From contig CP046177.1 in the NCBI GenBank assembly GCA_014075215.1, forward strand, positions 1,498,501-1,562,500: a stretch of DNA of 64,000 nucleotides. Direction: 5' to 3'. A program made the translations under genes and the position numbers. A model generated the notes under the pieces. The model made no database searches. It worked only from the letters and a program-made list of their open reading frames with translations, and was not told where the DNA came from. This document shows positions 26,191 through 35,953 of the stretch, one piece after another. Position 1 is the stretch's first letter. Each line of letters opens with the position of its first letter. The DNA is from Flavobacteriaceae bacterium (lineage in GTDB: Bacteria > Bacteroidota > Bacteroidia > Flavobacteriales > Flavobacteriaceae).

Positions 26191-29152
26191 ATAATTTTGA
26201 AATTAGAGGAATAAGGTTGTCGCTTTCTCCTAAGTTAAATAATGTGTTGAGTGTCTGGTCTAATTCATTCTTTTGGCTATCAAATTGACGTTGTAGAGGA
26301 ATCAACTTTCTGTTGTTTCCTTTGTTCTTGTCAATTTGACCTTGAATATCAATTAATCCTTTCTGAATTGAAGTAATTTTATCGTGTATTGCTTTATCTG
26401 TTTTGTTATCAAAATCAATAACTCTAATTGGTAGATTCTTTAAGACTTTAGTTCCTCTTGCAATATATCCGCCTCTAAAGACTTCTCCGATTAACGCAGA
26501 AAACCATTCTAAGTACTTAGAATTTAAAAGAGCTTGGATATAGTAAATTGAGTAAGCGAAATCGTCAGGTAAAGTAATCATACAATACCCTGCTGTTCCT
26601 CCTGATGAAATTAGAGTTCCAAAGTAATCAATTGCATATTTATTACCCTGTGCCAAAACTCCAACAATAATTTTAGCGGGAACATCACATTTATCAAGAC
26701 TTTGATGTCTTCCAAAACGATACCATTCGTTTGCTGTTGTAGGTGTTGGTTTTATGTCTCTCTTTGAATTATCTAATTTGCTTTTATAATGATTTAGAAA
26801 TGAAAACAAATTAGGATAGTTGGTTTTTAATTTGTCAATTTCAACAAATTCGATTCCTTTTTTTGTTTTTAAATATGGGTAAATAACAAAAGTATTTGGA
26901 CTAAAAGGGCGATAAGTATTGAGGTTATCATCACCACTTGAAGTTTTGTAATATGGTCTTGTTAATACCTTTTCTACTTTCCAATCAATGCCATCTTTAG
27001 AAAAATAGATGTATTTTTTATCTTCTTTTGTTTTGGTATGAATGTAAATATTGTTGGCACTTGTTTGAATTCCATTGTAAATATTATCAGAACCAATTAA
27101 GTCTTCTAATGTTTTGGATTGTTTATTTATAGACTTGAAAACTGGTTTTAATATGCTTGGAACAAGAAGCCAATTGTTTTTTTCAAGTTCATCAAATGTT
27201 ACAGAGTCAAAATGTTCATCATTGACTTTTCTTGTCTTCCATTTTTTTAATGAATCAACTTCTAAGTAGTTTAGTTCCTTTTGTTTGTCATTTTTAAGAA
27301 TTAACAAACAGGTATAAGTTGTTTTATCTTGAAAGACTTGATTTGCTCCAAATGAGATAATTTGTTCTATAGATTTATTTGAAACAAGCAATTCTCTTAA
27401 CTTTTTACCTGCTCCAACTTTTGTGAATTTACTTGGTACGATATAACCGAAATGGCCTTTTGGTTTTAATAGGTCTAAACCTCTTTCAATGAACAGAAAG
27501 TATTTGTCTAATTGTTTGTAAGATGATGAGTAATGTTTTTTATATAAAGGCAATTCTAAAGGTGTAAATTGCTTCATATGTTCGGTAGCCAAATATGGAG
27601 GGTTACCAATTATTACGTCAAACTTTGTTTTTCCAAAATCAAAAGGATTGATTTCGTTTTGATCCTTTTTAGGGGCTATCGAATGACTAATTAAACTATT
27701 GCCAAAATGAATGTTTTTAAGGTTTGGAAGTGCTGGTGATGAAATGGTTAAATTATCTTCATTTTCAAGTAGTTTAAGAAGAAGCCCAAACTTACAAGCT
27801 TCTACAGCATTGTAGTCTTTATCAATTCCGTAGATGCAATTTTCTAATATTTTCTTTTTAATTTCAAATGGAAGTTTGAAAGTCTTTATTGATGTTTGGA
27901 TTAATTTTTTAGGGTCATTCTTTAAATAATAATCGACTAAAATATCTTGTAATAATTGGTATGTTTCTAATAAAAATGCACCTGAACCACAAGCAATATC
28001 GGCAAAAGAAGAATTTAAAATTTCCTTGTCTGTTTTACCTTCACAATGTTTGACGACCGTTTGGCGTAAAATATCTTGGATGATAAATGTTGGTGTTGTA
28101 ACAATGTCTCTGTCAATATTTTCAGGCTTCTTTTTGATTAATATTTCAGCATCCTCAATGATTAATTGCTCTCCCAAAAATATTTCATAGATATTTCCTA
28201 AAATGTCAGAAGAGAATACTGAAAAGGAGTAACTGCTTTCAGGGAAGTACAAATGCTCAATTATAGTCCAAAAAGCAGAACTATTATTTGAGATTATTTC
28301 GTCTGTTAATGGATGATTAAAAAGTCCTGCGTTATACTTTTTGTCTGCTTCTTTAAATTTTTTGATTAACGAATTGAAATCATTTTTATCAGCAAAGTTT
28401 AAAAGTGTTTTGTAAGCTTCTAAATTTCTGTCTTCACATACTCGCAAAAAGATAATGCTGTTTATGTATGATTGAACAATATCATTAAGTTCTTCAATTG
28501 AAATAGTTGGTTTGTGGAAATAGATTTCTTTTCCAAGAGTAATTCTCCAATCGTTTATTTGAGATAGGAAAAGACTATCAACACTTGATAATTTAAGTTG
28601 TTCTTCAATGTCTTTCCAAGTTTCATCAAATTCTCCTGTGTAAACTACTTGGTGGCTTAGTTGTTTTTTGATTTCATCAAAAGCAGACTCATATTCTTTG
28701 TAGTGATAAATATTTATTCTTGATTTCGTTACTGAATCGTCCTTTTCAACTTTTTGAGAGCAATCGTAGATTGCTAAATATTCAAAGTTTGATAAAACTG
28801 ATATTTTCAGTTTTGCTGTAAACCCATATCTACGAACCTGTTTTGCAGGTTCGTTATCTTTTTCAATTTTTACATTTGGTTTTTTTGCTTCTAAAAAGAA
28901 TTTTCGTTCAGAAAAAAGTCTGAAAGTGTAATCAGGTTTTTTTGTGTTTGCGGTAGCATCTGCTTTTAAACCTTCTTCAACTAAAACTTCACGTTCATTG
29001 GTTGGTTTTCCTTTTGAATTTGTAATGTCCCAACCAAGTAATTCAAAAAAAGGGTCTAAGAAATCAGTCCTAAGTTGCGTTTCGTTATAACTCGGTTTAA
29101 GGTATGTTTCTCTGTCGGAATGATATTTTCTAACAAGGTCTTTAACTGTCAT
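26177..29152 (-). CDS. Type IIG restriction-modification fusion (Eco57I-like)
   Basis: The 991-residue protein begins with a PD-(D/E)XK nuclease (KKPDYTF with D74, then FFLEAKK with E88 and K90). A helical connector leads to an adenine methyltransferase core (SFADIACGSGAFLLETY near residue 390; VIIGNPPYLATEHMKQF near 515). A long target-recognition C-terminus follows. One chain both cuts and methylates, as in Eco57I. The start ATG lies 2 bases from the stop of an XRE regulator gene. The order regulator, RM, M, PHP, ATPase, small protein suggests one regulated defence operon within one cassette. Confidence 0.87.
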   Translation of the reverse strand: MTVKDLVRKYHSDRETYLKPSYNETQLRTDFLDPFFELLGWDITNSKGKPTNEREVLVEEGLKADATANTKKPDYTFRLFSERKFFLEAKKPNVKIEKDNEPAKQVRRYGFTAKLKISVLSNFEYLAIYDCSQKVEKDDSVTKSRINIYHYKEYESAFDEIKKQLSHQVVYTGEFDETWKDIEEQLKLSSVDSLFLSQINDWRITLGKEIYFHKPTISIEELNDIVQSYINSIIFLRVCEDRNLEAYKTLLNFADKNDFNSLIKKFKEADKKYNAGLFNHPLTDEIISNNSSAFWTIIEHLYFPESSYSFSVFSSDILGNIYEIFLGEQLIIEDAEILIKKKPENIDRDIVTTPTFIIQDILRQTVVKHCEGKTDKEILNSSFADIACGSGAFLLETYQLLQDILVDYYLKNDPKKLIQTSIKTFKLPFEIKKKILENCIYGIDKDYNAVEACKFGLLLKLLENEDNLTISSPALPNLKNIHFGNSLISHSIAPKKDQNEINPFDFGKTKFDVIIGNPPYLATEHMKQFTPLELPLYKKHYSSSYKQLDKYFLFIERGLDLLKPKGHFGYIVPSKFTKVGAGKKLRELLVSNKSIEQIISFGANQVFQDKTTYTCLLILKNDKQKELNYLEVDSLKKWKTRKVNDEHFDSVTFDELEKNNWLLVPSILKPVFKSINKQSKTLEDLIGSDNIYNGIQTSANNIYIHTKTKEDKKYIYFSKDGIDWKVEKVLTRPYYKTSSGDDNLNTYRPFSPNTFVIYPYLKTKKGIEFVEIDKLKTNYPNLFSFLNHYKSKLDNSKRDIKPTPTTANEWYRFGRHQSLDKCDVPAKIIVGVLAQGNKYAIDYFGTLISSGGTAGYCMITLPDDFAYSIYYIQALLNSKYLEWFSALIGEVFRGGYIARGTKVLKNLPIRVIDFDNKTDKAIHDKITSIQKGLIDIQGQIDKNKGNNRKLIPLQRQFDSQKNELDQTLNTLFNLGESDNLIPLISKLYATN

Positions 29153-29154
29153 AA

Positions 29155-29490
29155 TTATTTAAGATTAAGTGAACCTTGTTTAGCGTTCTTGTTTTTTAAG
29201 TATTGTATTTTTTCTTCTGCGACTTTCAATATTTCATTGGGATTTTCTTCTTCCATAAGTTGATAAGCGACTTTGTCGCTAAAAAGAATTAAACTTAATT
29301 CTTTTTCATTTTCACTGAATAATTCCGCAAGTATTGGCAACATTTCTTTGTTTGCCGTTCTTTCTCCTCTTTCTATCTTACTCAGTGTTGAAGGGTCAAG
29401 GTCTAACACGGACGCAACTTTTCTAAGTGGTAGTTTATGTTCTTCCCTCAGTCTTTTGATGTGTTCTCCAAATGATTCTTTGACTGTCAT
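29155..29490 (-). CDS. XRE-family regulator (C-protein-like)
   Basis: The 111-residue protein has an HTH_3 domain in residues 8-65: the helices LPLRKVASVLDLDPSTLSKI and GERTANKEMLPILAELF are typical of the lambda-repressor fold. The C-terminal 40 residues are helical and include KVAEEKIQYLKNKNAKQGSL, closely similar to the C-terminal part of the regulator at 59920 (KVAEDQSTYIKAINAKQGKL). Both precede restriction-methylase genes, so they form one family of RM controllers. It probably binds the palindrome at 29521. Confidence 0.83.
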   Translation of the reverse strand: MTVKESFGEHIKRLREEHKLPLRKVASVLDLDPSTLSKIERGERTANKEMLPILAELFSENEKELSLILFSDKVAYQLMEEENPNEILKVAEEKIQYLKNKNAKQGSLNLK

Positions 29491-29520
29491 CTTTCTGTTT
29501 TTGTTCTTGAAATTATTTCA

Positions 29521-29535
29521 GGACATTAATTGTCC
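29521..29535. promoter_or_regulatory. Candidate operator of the XRE regulator
   Basis: GGACA TTAAT TGTCC, an inverted repeat 31 bases before the regulator start codon, is in the right place for autoregulation of the RM operon. Confidence 0.5.
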
Positions 29536-29604
29536 AAAATTAATAAAAGATTATCAATTTGCTTTACTTTATTCAGATTATTTTTATTCGAGTGGTGGTG
29601 GGGA

Positions 29605-29679
29605 AGGTCAAGCTCTTTTGGTTTTTTAGCGAGGGCTTTGGGTGTTGGCAAAAACCAAATGTGCTTGACCGTGCGGTGG
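29605..29679. repeat. Cassette-end palindrome, copy e
   Basis: Hairpin GGTCAAGCTCTTTTGGTTTT / AAAACCAAATGTGCTTGACC. It lies just inside the 5' end of the Eco57I-like cassette, upstream of the XRE operator. Confidence 0.6.
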
Positions 29680-29691
29680 ATTTTCTCTAAT

Positions 29692-29830
29692 GGTGGGTAA
29701 CGGTCTTGTATAAGCATAGTAAGGGATTGGTAAGTTGTTAATTTCAGTATAGAAATGACCTGAACAAACATAAAATCACATTTGGTTCGGGGCTTTTAAC
29801 CCTTATTATGCTTATACGTTGTTGGTAGCC
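29692..29830 (-). other. attC-like recombination site H
   Basis: GGTGGGTAACGG + gtataagcatagtaaggg on the left and cccttattatgcttatac + GTTGTTGGTAGCC on the right. Minus strand: GGCTACCAACAACG ... CGTTACCCACC. Left terminus matches G; right terminus matches I over 10 bases. Confidence 0.75.
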
Positions 29831-29849
29831 GTTTTAATTCATTCGTTTT

Positions 29850-32539
29850 TTAAAATCTATATTCCATTTTCAAAAGTACAAATCTTGGTAATAATCTGTA
29901 TTGAGTCGTTGATGTTCCTATGTCGCTAACTGAGAAGTTCTTAAACCTTTCGGTATTGAAAAGGTTTTTGCCTTTAAGTCCCAAAGTCAATTTGTTTTCA
30001 ATGAGTTTATATCTTAAGTCAAAATCTAAAAAATAATAGATATTATCGGTTTGTAAATTTCCAAAGTAGTATCGTTCCGTTTGTAATTGAAAATCCAATT
30101 TTTTATTAAATACAAATGATAAATCTAAAAAACTTACATTGTCTGTAAATGAATTATTAATGGTGGTTTCTATTTCTATTGTATTCCATTTTGTGCCAAT
30201 ATGATAATTGAAAATGCCACTAAAACCAGAACGTAATTCAAGTCCATAATTGTAATTGTTTGAGGTTACTTGTCTTAAATTAGAATTATTAACAATGTTT
30301 TTAAATTCACTTTGTGAATAACCTAAGTCTAATTTTAGATTTGATGAGATAAACTTAAAGTAATAATCTAATTTTGAATTAATACTTATAAATTCTCGGT
30401 CTTTAATTAGAATTTTTTCAGCCTGTGTGTAGTTTTGTTCTATTAAGGTATTTGTAGAAAAGAAATCGTGATTTTTGCTGTAAAGCAGAAATGTATTGGC
30501 AAAAAATCTGTCGCTCCAATTTCCTAATTGGTAATTAAAAACCAAACTTGATGCATCTAACTGATTAAAATTTCCTGTGCCTTTTGAAAAAGAGCGAAAT
30601 CCCGTCAACACAAAATCGCTGTAAACATCAATTATTTTCGCATTTGTGGTGTTGTGCGAATATGAAGAAATAATTTTGTTCTTGTCGTTTATTTTCCAGT
30701 CGAAACCAATACTCGGATTTATAAAGAATGGATTTTGATTGGATGTAGTATTGTTGTTTTCTATTTGATTAAAAAGTTGATGAAAGTCTAATTTTCCTGT
30801 AAGTCCAAAATCTTTTATTTTTAAACGGTATTTACTTTTAAAATATAAATCGTTAACTTGATAGTTCGTTTGGTTTTGATAACCGTTAGGTTGTTCCAAA
30901 ACCATCTCATCTTCTGAAAGTGAAAATGTAGTTGATAGTGCGTCCTTTCTATATTCATTACCTAATTGAAGTTCTAATAAATGACCGTTTTCTTTACGGT
31001 TTAACAGGTGTGCGTTTACACCTGCAAATTGCATTTGGTTTCGCTTAGTTGTGATACATTGTTTGCGTTTGAATTACTTGGAAACAAATCTTGATAGAAG
31101 AATTGATTAATTGTATAGTTTTGTGGTATTTTTTCGTTTATATATCGTCCTGTAAACAGGAAAACTTTGTTTTCTTTAAATTTGTTTGTGTAGCTTATTT
31201 TTTGGTCAAATAAGGTGTTTCTGTCGTTTAAACTTTCAACTGTTTGTTGGCTATTAAAATTCAAATTACTTGTGTTTTCAGTATCTTGATTGTTATATTT
31301 CGTTGTGACTTCAAGCATTTTAGTTATTGAAATATCATAGGTTAAATCTATTTTTCCGAAACCTATAAATTTCTTTTTCCGCAATACAAAATCGTCGGTG
31401 TTAGTAAATTTTATTCCGTTAATGTTAAAATTTTGAACGGAATTTCTAAAAAAATCATTTTCATCCCAATTAAAAAAACCAAGTGTTTTTAGCTTTACTT
31501 TTTTAGATAAGGTAAAAATTGCATTTAATGATGCCAATTCTGTATTATTAAAATTGGTTCTTGATGTTTTAAAGTTTGGTGTAAAAGAGTTTAAGTTGAT
31601 TAATGTATTTACGCTTTGATTGTCGCCAATACTTGCTGGTTCGCCATAGCGAAAAGGACGAATTAAATGATTAATATCGCCTGTGGCATTATAACCAACA
31701 TTGTTAAAATTAGCGAGAAAATAATATTTATTTTTCTTGCCGAAATTCATTAAATTACTACTAATTTTGTATCTGTTATTTAATGTAACATCATAACCTA
31801 AATTAATGTTTCCAAACCAAACTCTTTTTGCATCTTCTTTTAATACAAGATTTAAAGCAACTTTATCGCTTTCTTCAACATTTTTAAGTAGTTTATTGTT
31901 TGAATATCGTTGTAATAATTCTACTTTTTCTATTTGGTTTGGTGGCATATTTTTCGTTAGAATTTTATAGCCTCTTTCAAAAAAATCATCGCCATCTACC
32001 ATTACTTTCTCTACTTCTTTATTGCTTACTTTTATAGTGCCATCAGTCTCTACTGTTAATCCTGGTATTTTTTTTAGTAAATCCTCCACTACTTGTTCGT
32101 TACCTTGTAAAAAGGATTTTACATTAAAAACAATGGTGTCTTTTTTTACCGTAATCGGCTTACTCGTTTGTATAATAACTTCATCTAGTTTAACTGTTTT
32201 AGAATTTAATGAAACATCAATATTGATTGTTTTTTCTGTTCCTTTTATTGTTAATGGGATTTTCTTTGTTCCAAAAGACAGCGCAGAGAAAATCAAATTA
32301 AATTCCCCTATCTTGTCTGTTTTTAATAGATAACTACCATCATTATTTGTTATAGCATACGTTATTATTGAATTGTCAATACTTGTTTTTAAAACTACGT
32401 TTGCAAATACTCCTTTTGCATTTATAATGTCTTTTACAAAACCATTAATTTTTACTTGTGCAAAAACTGATGTTGAAAACAGAAATATTAAAAATACACT
32501 TAAAAACCACTTTAGTTTTTCTCTTTTTCTGTTTCCCAT
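29850..32539 (-). pseudogene. TonB-receptor-like outer-membrane protein, frameshifted
   Basis: The 5' part (31016-32539, 507 codons) has a signal peptide, a CarboxypepD_reg-like domain (KINGFVKDIINAKGVFANVV), a plug-like region (VEDLLKKIPGLTVETDGTIK) and the start of a barrel. The frame breaks near 31030, within GAAACCAAATG, and the rest of the barrel (29850-31034, about 390 codons) continues one frame over to a terminal aromatic (KMEYRF). One base seems to be missing. Such receptors co-occur with GLPGLI proteins in Bacteroidota. If the shift is real, the protein stops after half the barrel and is not functional. Confidence 0.75.
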
Positions 32540-33324
32540 TCAAATGTTTTTTCAATAAAATTAGTTTTTAGCTTGCTAAATTTCATTTTTATACCTCTTG
32601 GAAATTTTGATTTAATTTTTTCTTCTGCTATTTTCGGAATATTTTTTTGAAAAGTTGCAAATTCTTTAATAGTTAATTTCTCTCCATTAGTTGGTTGTTT
32701 AAATTGCTCTTTAGATATTAATTTAGGATATTTTATATAACGAAGTTTTGCTTTAAAATCATTATCTTCATCAGAAGCTTCGATTATTAATCCTGGCAGA
32801 CCAAACAACTTCCATGGGCCATAAGATAACGCTATTTCATTTGTAAACCAAGCAGTATAAATTCTTCCCCTAAACTTACCTTCTGCCATTTGACAATTAA
32901 ACGTACCTATCTTTTTGTATTTATTTTTAATTTCCCAGTTGAAATTCACCCAATTATCTTTAACTAATTTTGAAGTATAAAATTTAGAAGTTACTAATCT
33001 GAAAGTGATATTTTTATTTCTAAAATTTCTAAAAATAATACTTCCAAATTTATCTTCTTTTTTTGCTTTAATTACCATATTCCCATTTTCATTTTCATTA
33101 TAATTAGAAGATGAGTTTAACTTTTTATTATATCCTTCTTTTCTATACGTAAATAAACTAATAGAATCATTAAAGATTAATGTACCCAATTCTTCAGAAG
33201 GATTTCCTACATTTGGAAAAGTCATTTCATATTCTATATATCCTGTAGTAACATTTTTTTGAGAAAAAGATAAAAAGGCATTTAACAATATTATAAATGT
33301 TATTAAGTTTAATTTTTTTTTCAT
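32512..33324 (-). CDS. Secreted GLPGLI-family protein
   Basis: The 270-residue protein starts with a signal peptide (MKKKLNLITFIILLNAFLSF) and contains YGPWKLFGLPGLIIEASDE, the sequence that names the GLPGLI family (TIGR01200). An upstream ATG would add seven residues and is not preferred. The function of the family is unknown; members are usually encoded beside TonB-receptor-like proteins. Here the gene overlaps such a gene by 28 bases and follows a small secreted peptide gene after a hairpin. This suggests a peptide secretion, maturation or surface-display unit. Confidence 0.85.
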   Translation of the reverse strand: MKKKLNLITFIILLNAFLSFSQKNVTTGYIEYEMTFPNVGNPSEELGTLIFNDSISLFTYRKEGYNKKLNSSSNYNENENGNMVIKAKKEDKFGSIIFRNFRNKNITFRLVTSKFYTSKLVKDNWVNFNWEIKNKYKKIGTFNCQMAEGKFRGRIYTAWFTNEIALSYGPWKLFGLPGLIIEASDEDNDFKAKLRYIKYPKLISKEQFKQPTNGEKLTIKEFATFQKNIPKIAEEKIKSKFPRGIKMKFSKLKTNFIEKTFEWETEKEKN

Positions 33325-33346
33325 TTTTTTAGAATTTAAGAACAAA

Positions 33347-33390
33347 ATGAACTCACAAAATTAAATATTACATTCTTTTTGTGAGTTCAT
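33347..33390. terminator. Strong hairpin between peptide gene and GLPGLI gene
   Basis: ATGAACTCACAAAA pairs with TTTTTGTGAGTTCAT (14-bp stem, one slip) between the small peptide gene and the GLPGLI gene. The position matches the hairpins after the two double-glycine precursor genes and may reduce read-through into downstream genes. Confidence 0.6.
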
Positions 33391-33401
33391 AAAACATTTG
33401 T

Positions 33402-33734
33402 TTACTCTGCTAACCAGTCAAGTATGTCTTGTATAAAACCATCCCAAGTATTATCATCCCATCCGCTACAATCAATTTCAGTTGTCCAAGAAAAATTACC
33501 ATCTGATATTGTCAAAGTAAACCCACAACTTGCATCTTCTTCAGAAGAAACAGTATAAGTCACATCGTTCTCCTTTGTAAAATCAGCATTTTCTAATTCT
33601 ACAAAATTGGTCAATTCAACTGTTGTAATATCAACTGTTGTAATATCAACTGTTGAAACTTTTTCTACATCATTTGTTGCAAAGGCAAATGAAACGGTTA
33701 GTAGTAATACTAATGATAAAAATAATTTTTTCAT
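33402..33734 (-). CDS. Small secreted peptide
   Basis: The 110-residue protein has a signal peptide (MKKLFLSLVLLLTVSFAFA), a Thr/Val-rich repeat (VDITT twice, encoded by a 15-bp direct repeat), and an acidic mature C-terminus with two cysteines (DASCGFTLTISDGNFSW, then EIDCSGWDDNTWDGF) and several Trp. It has no double-glycine leader. As first gene before a hairpin, a GLPGLI gene and a receptor-like gene, it looks like the product or substrate of that operon. No known family recognised. Confidence 0.65.
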   Translation of the reverse strand: MKKLFLSLVLLLTVSFAFATNDVEKVSTVDITTVDITTVELTNFVELENADFTKENDVTYTVSSEEDASCGFTLTISDGNFSWTTEIDCSGWDDNTWDGFIQDILDWLAE

Positions 33735-33761
33735 AATGAAATAATTTAAAGGTTAAATTTT

Positions 33762-33791
33762 GCAGAACAATTTAATTGGCCCTTATTCTGC
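33762..33791. promoter_or_regulatory. Inverted repeat upstream of the peptide gene
   Basis: GCAGAA ... TTCTGC with 18 bases between, 28 bases before the start codon of the small secreted peptide. It could be an operator. No clear promoter boxes were fixed. Confidence 0.3.
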
Positions 33792-33934
33792 ATGTGGTCT
33801 TTCCACAGTTTGGACTTTTTAGGTTTTCATTCTTCACTTTCAGAGAGTCAATTCACATTTTTTTCTTTTAATTCCGTAAGTCGGATGGTCTTTAAATTGC
33901 TCTGGTTCGGTGTCCAAATGACCCGTCCTGAAAT

Positions 33935-34330
33935 ATGTATACAAAAAACAACAAGTATATGTATAAAAATGATGGATATGTAAGACGTTATAGTGAGAGT
34001 TTTAAACTCAAAGTATTAGCAGAACTTACCAAAGGAAACCATTCCAAAAGACAAATTGCCTTAACTTACGGCATACAATCTAGTACGATAAACGTATGGA
34101 TTAAAAAATATGACCGTAAAGATTTAATGAACACCCGTGTAACCGTGCAAACAGACGACGAATTATCCCGTATTAAAGCCCTTCAAAAAGAGCTAAAACA
34201 ACTCAAAGATCTTCTTATTAAAAAGGATCTAGATAAACTTGTGAATGATAGTTATCTTGAAGTAGCTGCTGAAAATCTTGGCTATAAAAATGTTGAAGAA
34301 TTAAAAAAAAACTTAAACATAAAGCCTTAA
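33935..34330 (+). CDS. IS3-family transposase OrfA (copy 2)
   Basis: Identical in translation to the other three OrfA copies (131 residues, helix-turn-helix plus coiled coil). Its stop overlaps the orfB start. Confidence 0.9.
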   Translation: MYTKNNKYMYKNDGYVRRYSESFKLKVLAELTKGNHSKRQIALTYGIQSSTINVWIKKYDRKDLMNTRVTVQTDDELSRIKALQKELKQLKDLLIKKDLDKLVNDSYLEVAAENLGYKNVEELKKNLNIKP

Positions 34331-35187
34331 TGAAAATAGCACCGATTAATAGAAAAAAAAGAAGGTACGCCATCGCTACTATTTGTAATGCTTTCGAGTT
34401 AAAAAGAGATGCTTATTACAAATATCAAAAAAGGTTTGTTCTTAAAAAACAAATAGAACAAAATGTAATAATGCTTGTTAAAAAAAGCAGGAAAACATTA
34501 CCCAGAGAAGGTACTAGAAAGCTAATGAAATCCTTACATAATGATTTTAGGAAACAGAATATAAATATAGGTAGAGACCAGTTATTTAGAATCTTAAAAG
34601 AAAATAATTTGTTAATTAGAAGGAAAAAATATTCTTCTAAAACAACCAACTCTTACCATCGTTTTTATAAATATAAAAATATCATAAAAGACCTGATCAT
34701 TAATAGACCTAACCAAGTTTGGGCTTCGGATATTACCTATATAAGAACTATAAATGGATTTTGTTATTTAGCACTTATTACTGATATGTATTCAAGAAAA
34801 ATAGTAGGCTATGATATTAGTGATAGTTTAGAACTTAAAGGCTGTGTTAGAGCTTTAAATAAAGCTATTTATCAAACTAAAAATACCGAAGAAATCATAC
34901 ATCATTCTGATAGAGGAATACAATATTGTAGCAATGTTTATACTCAAATTTTGAAAAGAAAAAAGATACAAATCAGTATGACCCAAGAAAATCATTGCTA
35001 CGAAAACGCAATGGCCGAAAGAGTTAACGGAATTTTAAAAGATGAATTCTTCCTCGACCAAACATTTACAAATATCAATCACGCCAAAAAAGCAACAAAA
35101 AATGCAATCAAATTATATAATAATAAAAGATTACATTTATCTTTAGATTATAAAACACCTAATTACGTGCACAAAAATGTAGCATAA
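34330..35187 (+). CDS. IS3-family transposase OrfB (copy 2)
   Basis: Identical in translation to the other OrfB copies (285 residues), with all DDE residues present, so this copy appears active. Confidence 0.92.
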   Translation: MKIAPINRKKRRYAIATICNAFELKRDAYYKYQKRFVLKKQIEQNVIMLVKKSRKTLPREGTRKLMKSLHNDFRKQNINIGRDQLFRILKENNLLIRRKKYSSKTTNSYHRFYKYKNIIKDLIINRPNQVWASDITYIRTINGFCYLALITDMYSRKIVGYDISDSLELKGCVRALNKAIYQTKNTEEIIHHSDRGIQYCSNVYTQILKRKKIQISMTQENHCYENAMAERVNGILKDEFFLDQTFTNINHAKKATKNAIKLYNNKRLHLSLDYKTPNYVHKNVA

Positions 35188-35231
35188 ATTTTAATAATTA
35201 ACTGTAGCCCTATTTTAGGACGAGACAAAAT

Positions 35232-35366
35232 GGCTACCAACGGTTTGGCTATGCGTAGTGCGGGATTTCAAGGCACTTCACTTTCCGTTTAGTATTTAGT
35301 TTATTTAATGTAATTACTTTCATATCAGCACATTCACCCGCATTACGTATAGCCAATGTTGGGCAA
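35232..35366 (-). other. attC-like recombination site I
   Basis: GGCTACCAACGG + ggctatgcgtagtgcggg on the left and cccgcattacgtatagcc + AATGTTGGGCAA on the right. Minus strand: TTGCCCAACATTG ... CGTTGGTAGCC. The core GCCCAAC fits the classical RYYYAAC box. Termini match H (10 bases) and J (9 bases). Confidence 0.78.
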
Positions 35367-35369
35367 TCG

Positions 35370-35951
35370 TTATTTATTTTCCCATTTATAAATCATTCCT
35401 AAACCACCTTTTTGATTAGCTTGTGGTAAGTGTTCGACAAAGTCATTTTTTAACAATACTGCTGTGGTTGCCTTATTTTCCATACTATTCACTTTTGCAT
35501 AAATCACACGAATTGAATTAGTTTTGCAATAGTCAAGTACGGCTGAAAGCGCTTCGGTCATAAACCCATTGTTCCTAAACTCTTTTAATAGTGCATAATC
35601 TATTTCCCAACCATTTTCTTTGTCTATGTAATTCAATAATTCAGGACTATTTCTAAGCTCTCCCATAGAAGAGAAACTTGCATCAAAATAGTAACTATTG
35701 TAGCTCATTAGTCTTACAAAACCAATAAATTCCCTTTCTTCTGTCTCTGTTATTGTCCAAAATAATGCAGTCCCATTTTCATATTCTTTTCTTTTTGTTG
35801 CTATAACATCAGAGATCTCTAAATCATTGTTTACGGTTGGGCCGCCAAATAAGTCCATTGTTTCTTTATCAGCAAATAGTTCGGAATAACCAAAAACGTC
35901 TTTTGCTTTTATTTCTCGTAGAGTCAAATTGTCGGTTAAAAGCTTTTGCAT
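35370..35951 (-). CDS. GNAT-family N-acetyltransferase (RimJ/RimL-like)
   Basis: The 193-residue protein starts TDNLTLREIKAKDVFGYSELF. Its acetyl-CoA site region is EIDYALLKEFRNNGFMTEALSAVLDYC and the C-terminal motif is VYAKVNSMENKATTAVLLKNDF, the layout of RimJ/RimL-type GNAT enzymes (Acetyltransf_3). Such enzymes acetylate protein N-termini, amino sugars or antibiotics; the substrate here is unknown. Its start lies 2 bases from the stop of the upstream gene. Resistance acetyltransferases are common integron cargo, so an antibiotic-modifying role is possible but not shown. Confidence 0.8.
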   Translation of the reverse strand: MQKLLTDNLTLREIKAKDVFGYSELFADKETMDLFGGPTVNNDLEISDVIATKRKEYENGTALFWTITETEEREFIGFVRLMSYNSYYFDASFSSMGELRNSPELLNYIDKENGWEIDYALLKEFRNNGFMTEALSAVLDYCKTNSIRVIYAKVNSMENKATTAVLLKNDFVEHLPQANQKGGLGMIYKWENK

Positions 35952-35953
35952 TG

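Larger units (their letters stand above)
33919..35227 (+). mobile_element. IS3-family element, copy 2
   Basis: Same 1309-bp element as the other three copies but in the opposite orientation. It is flanked by a 3-bp AAA duplication and inserted between attC I and the peptide gene, near the 5' end of the GLPGLI cassette. Confidence 0.94.
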
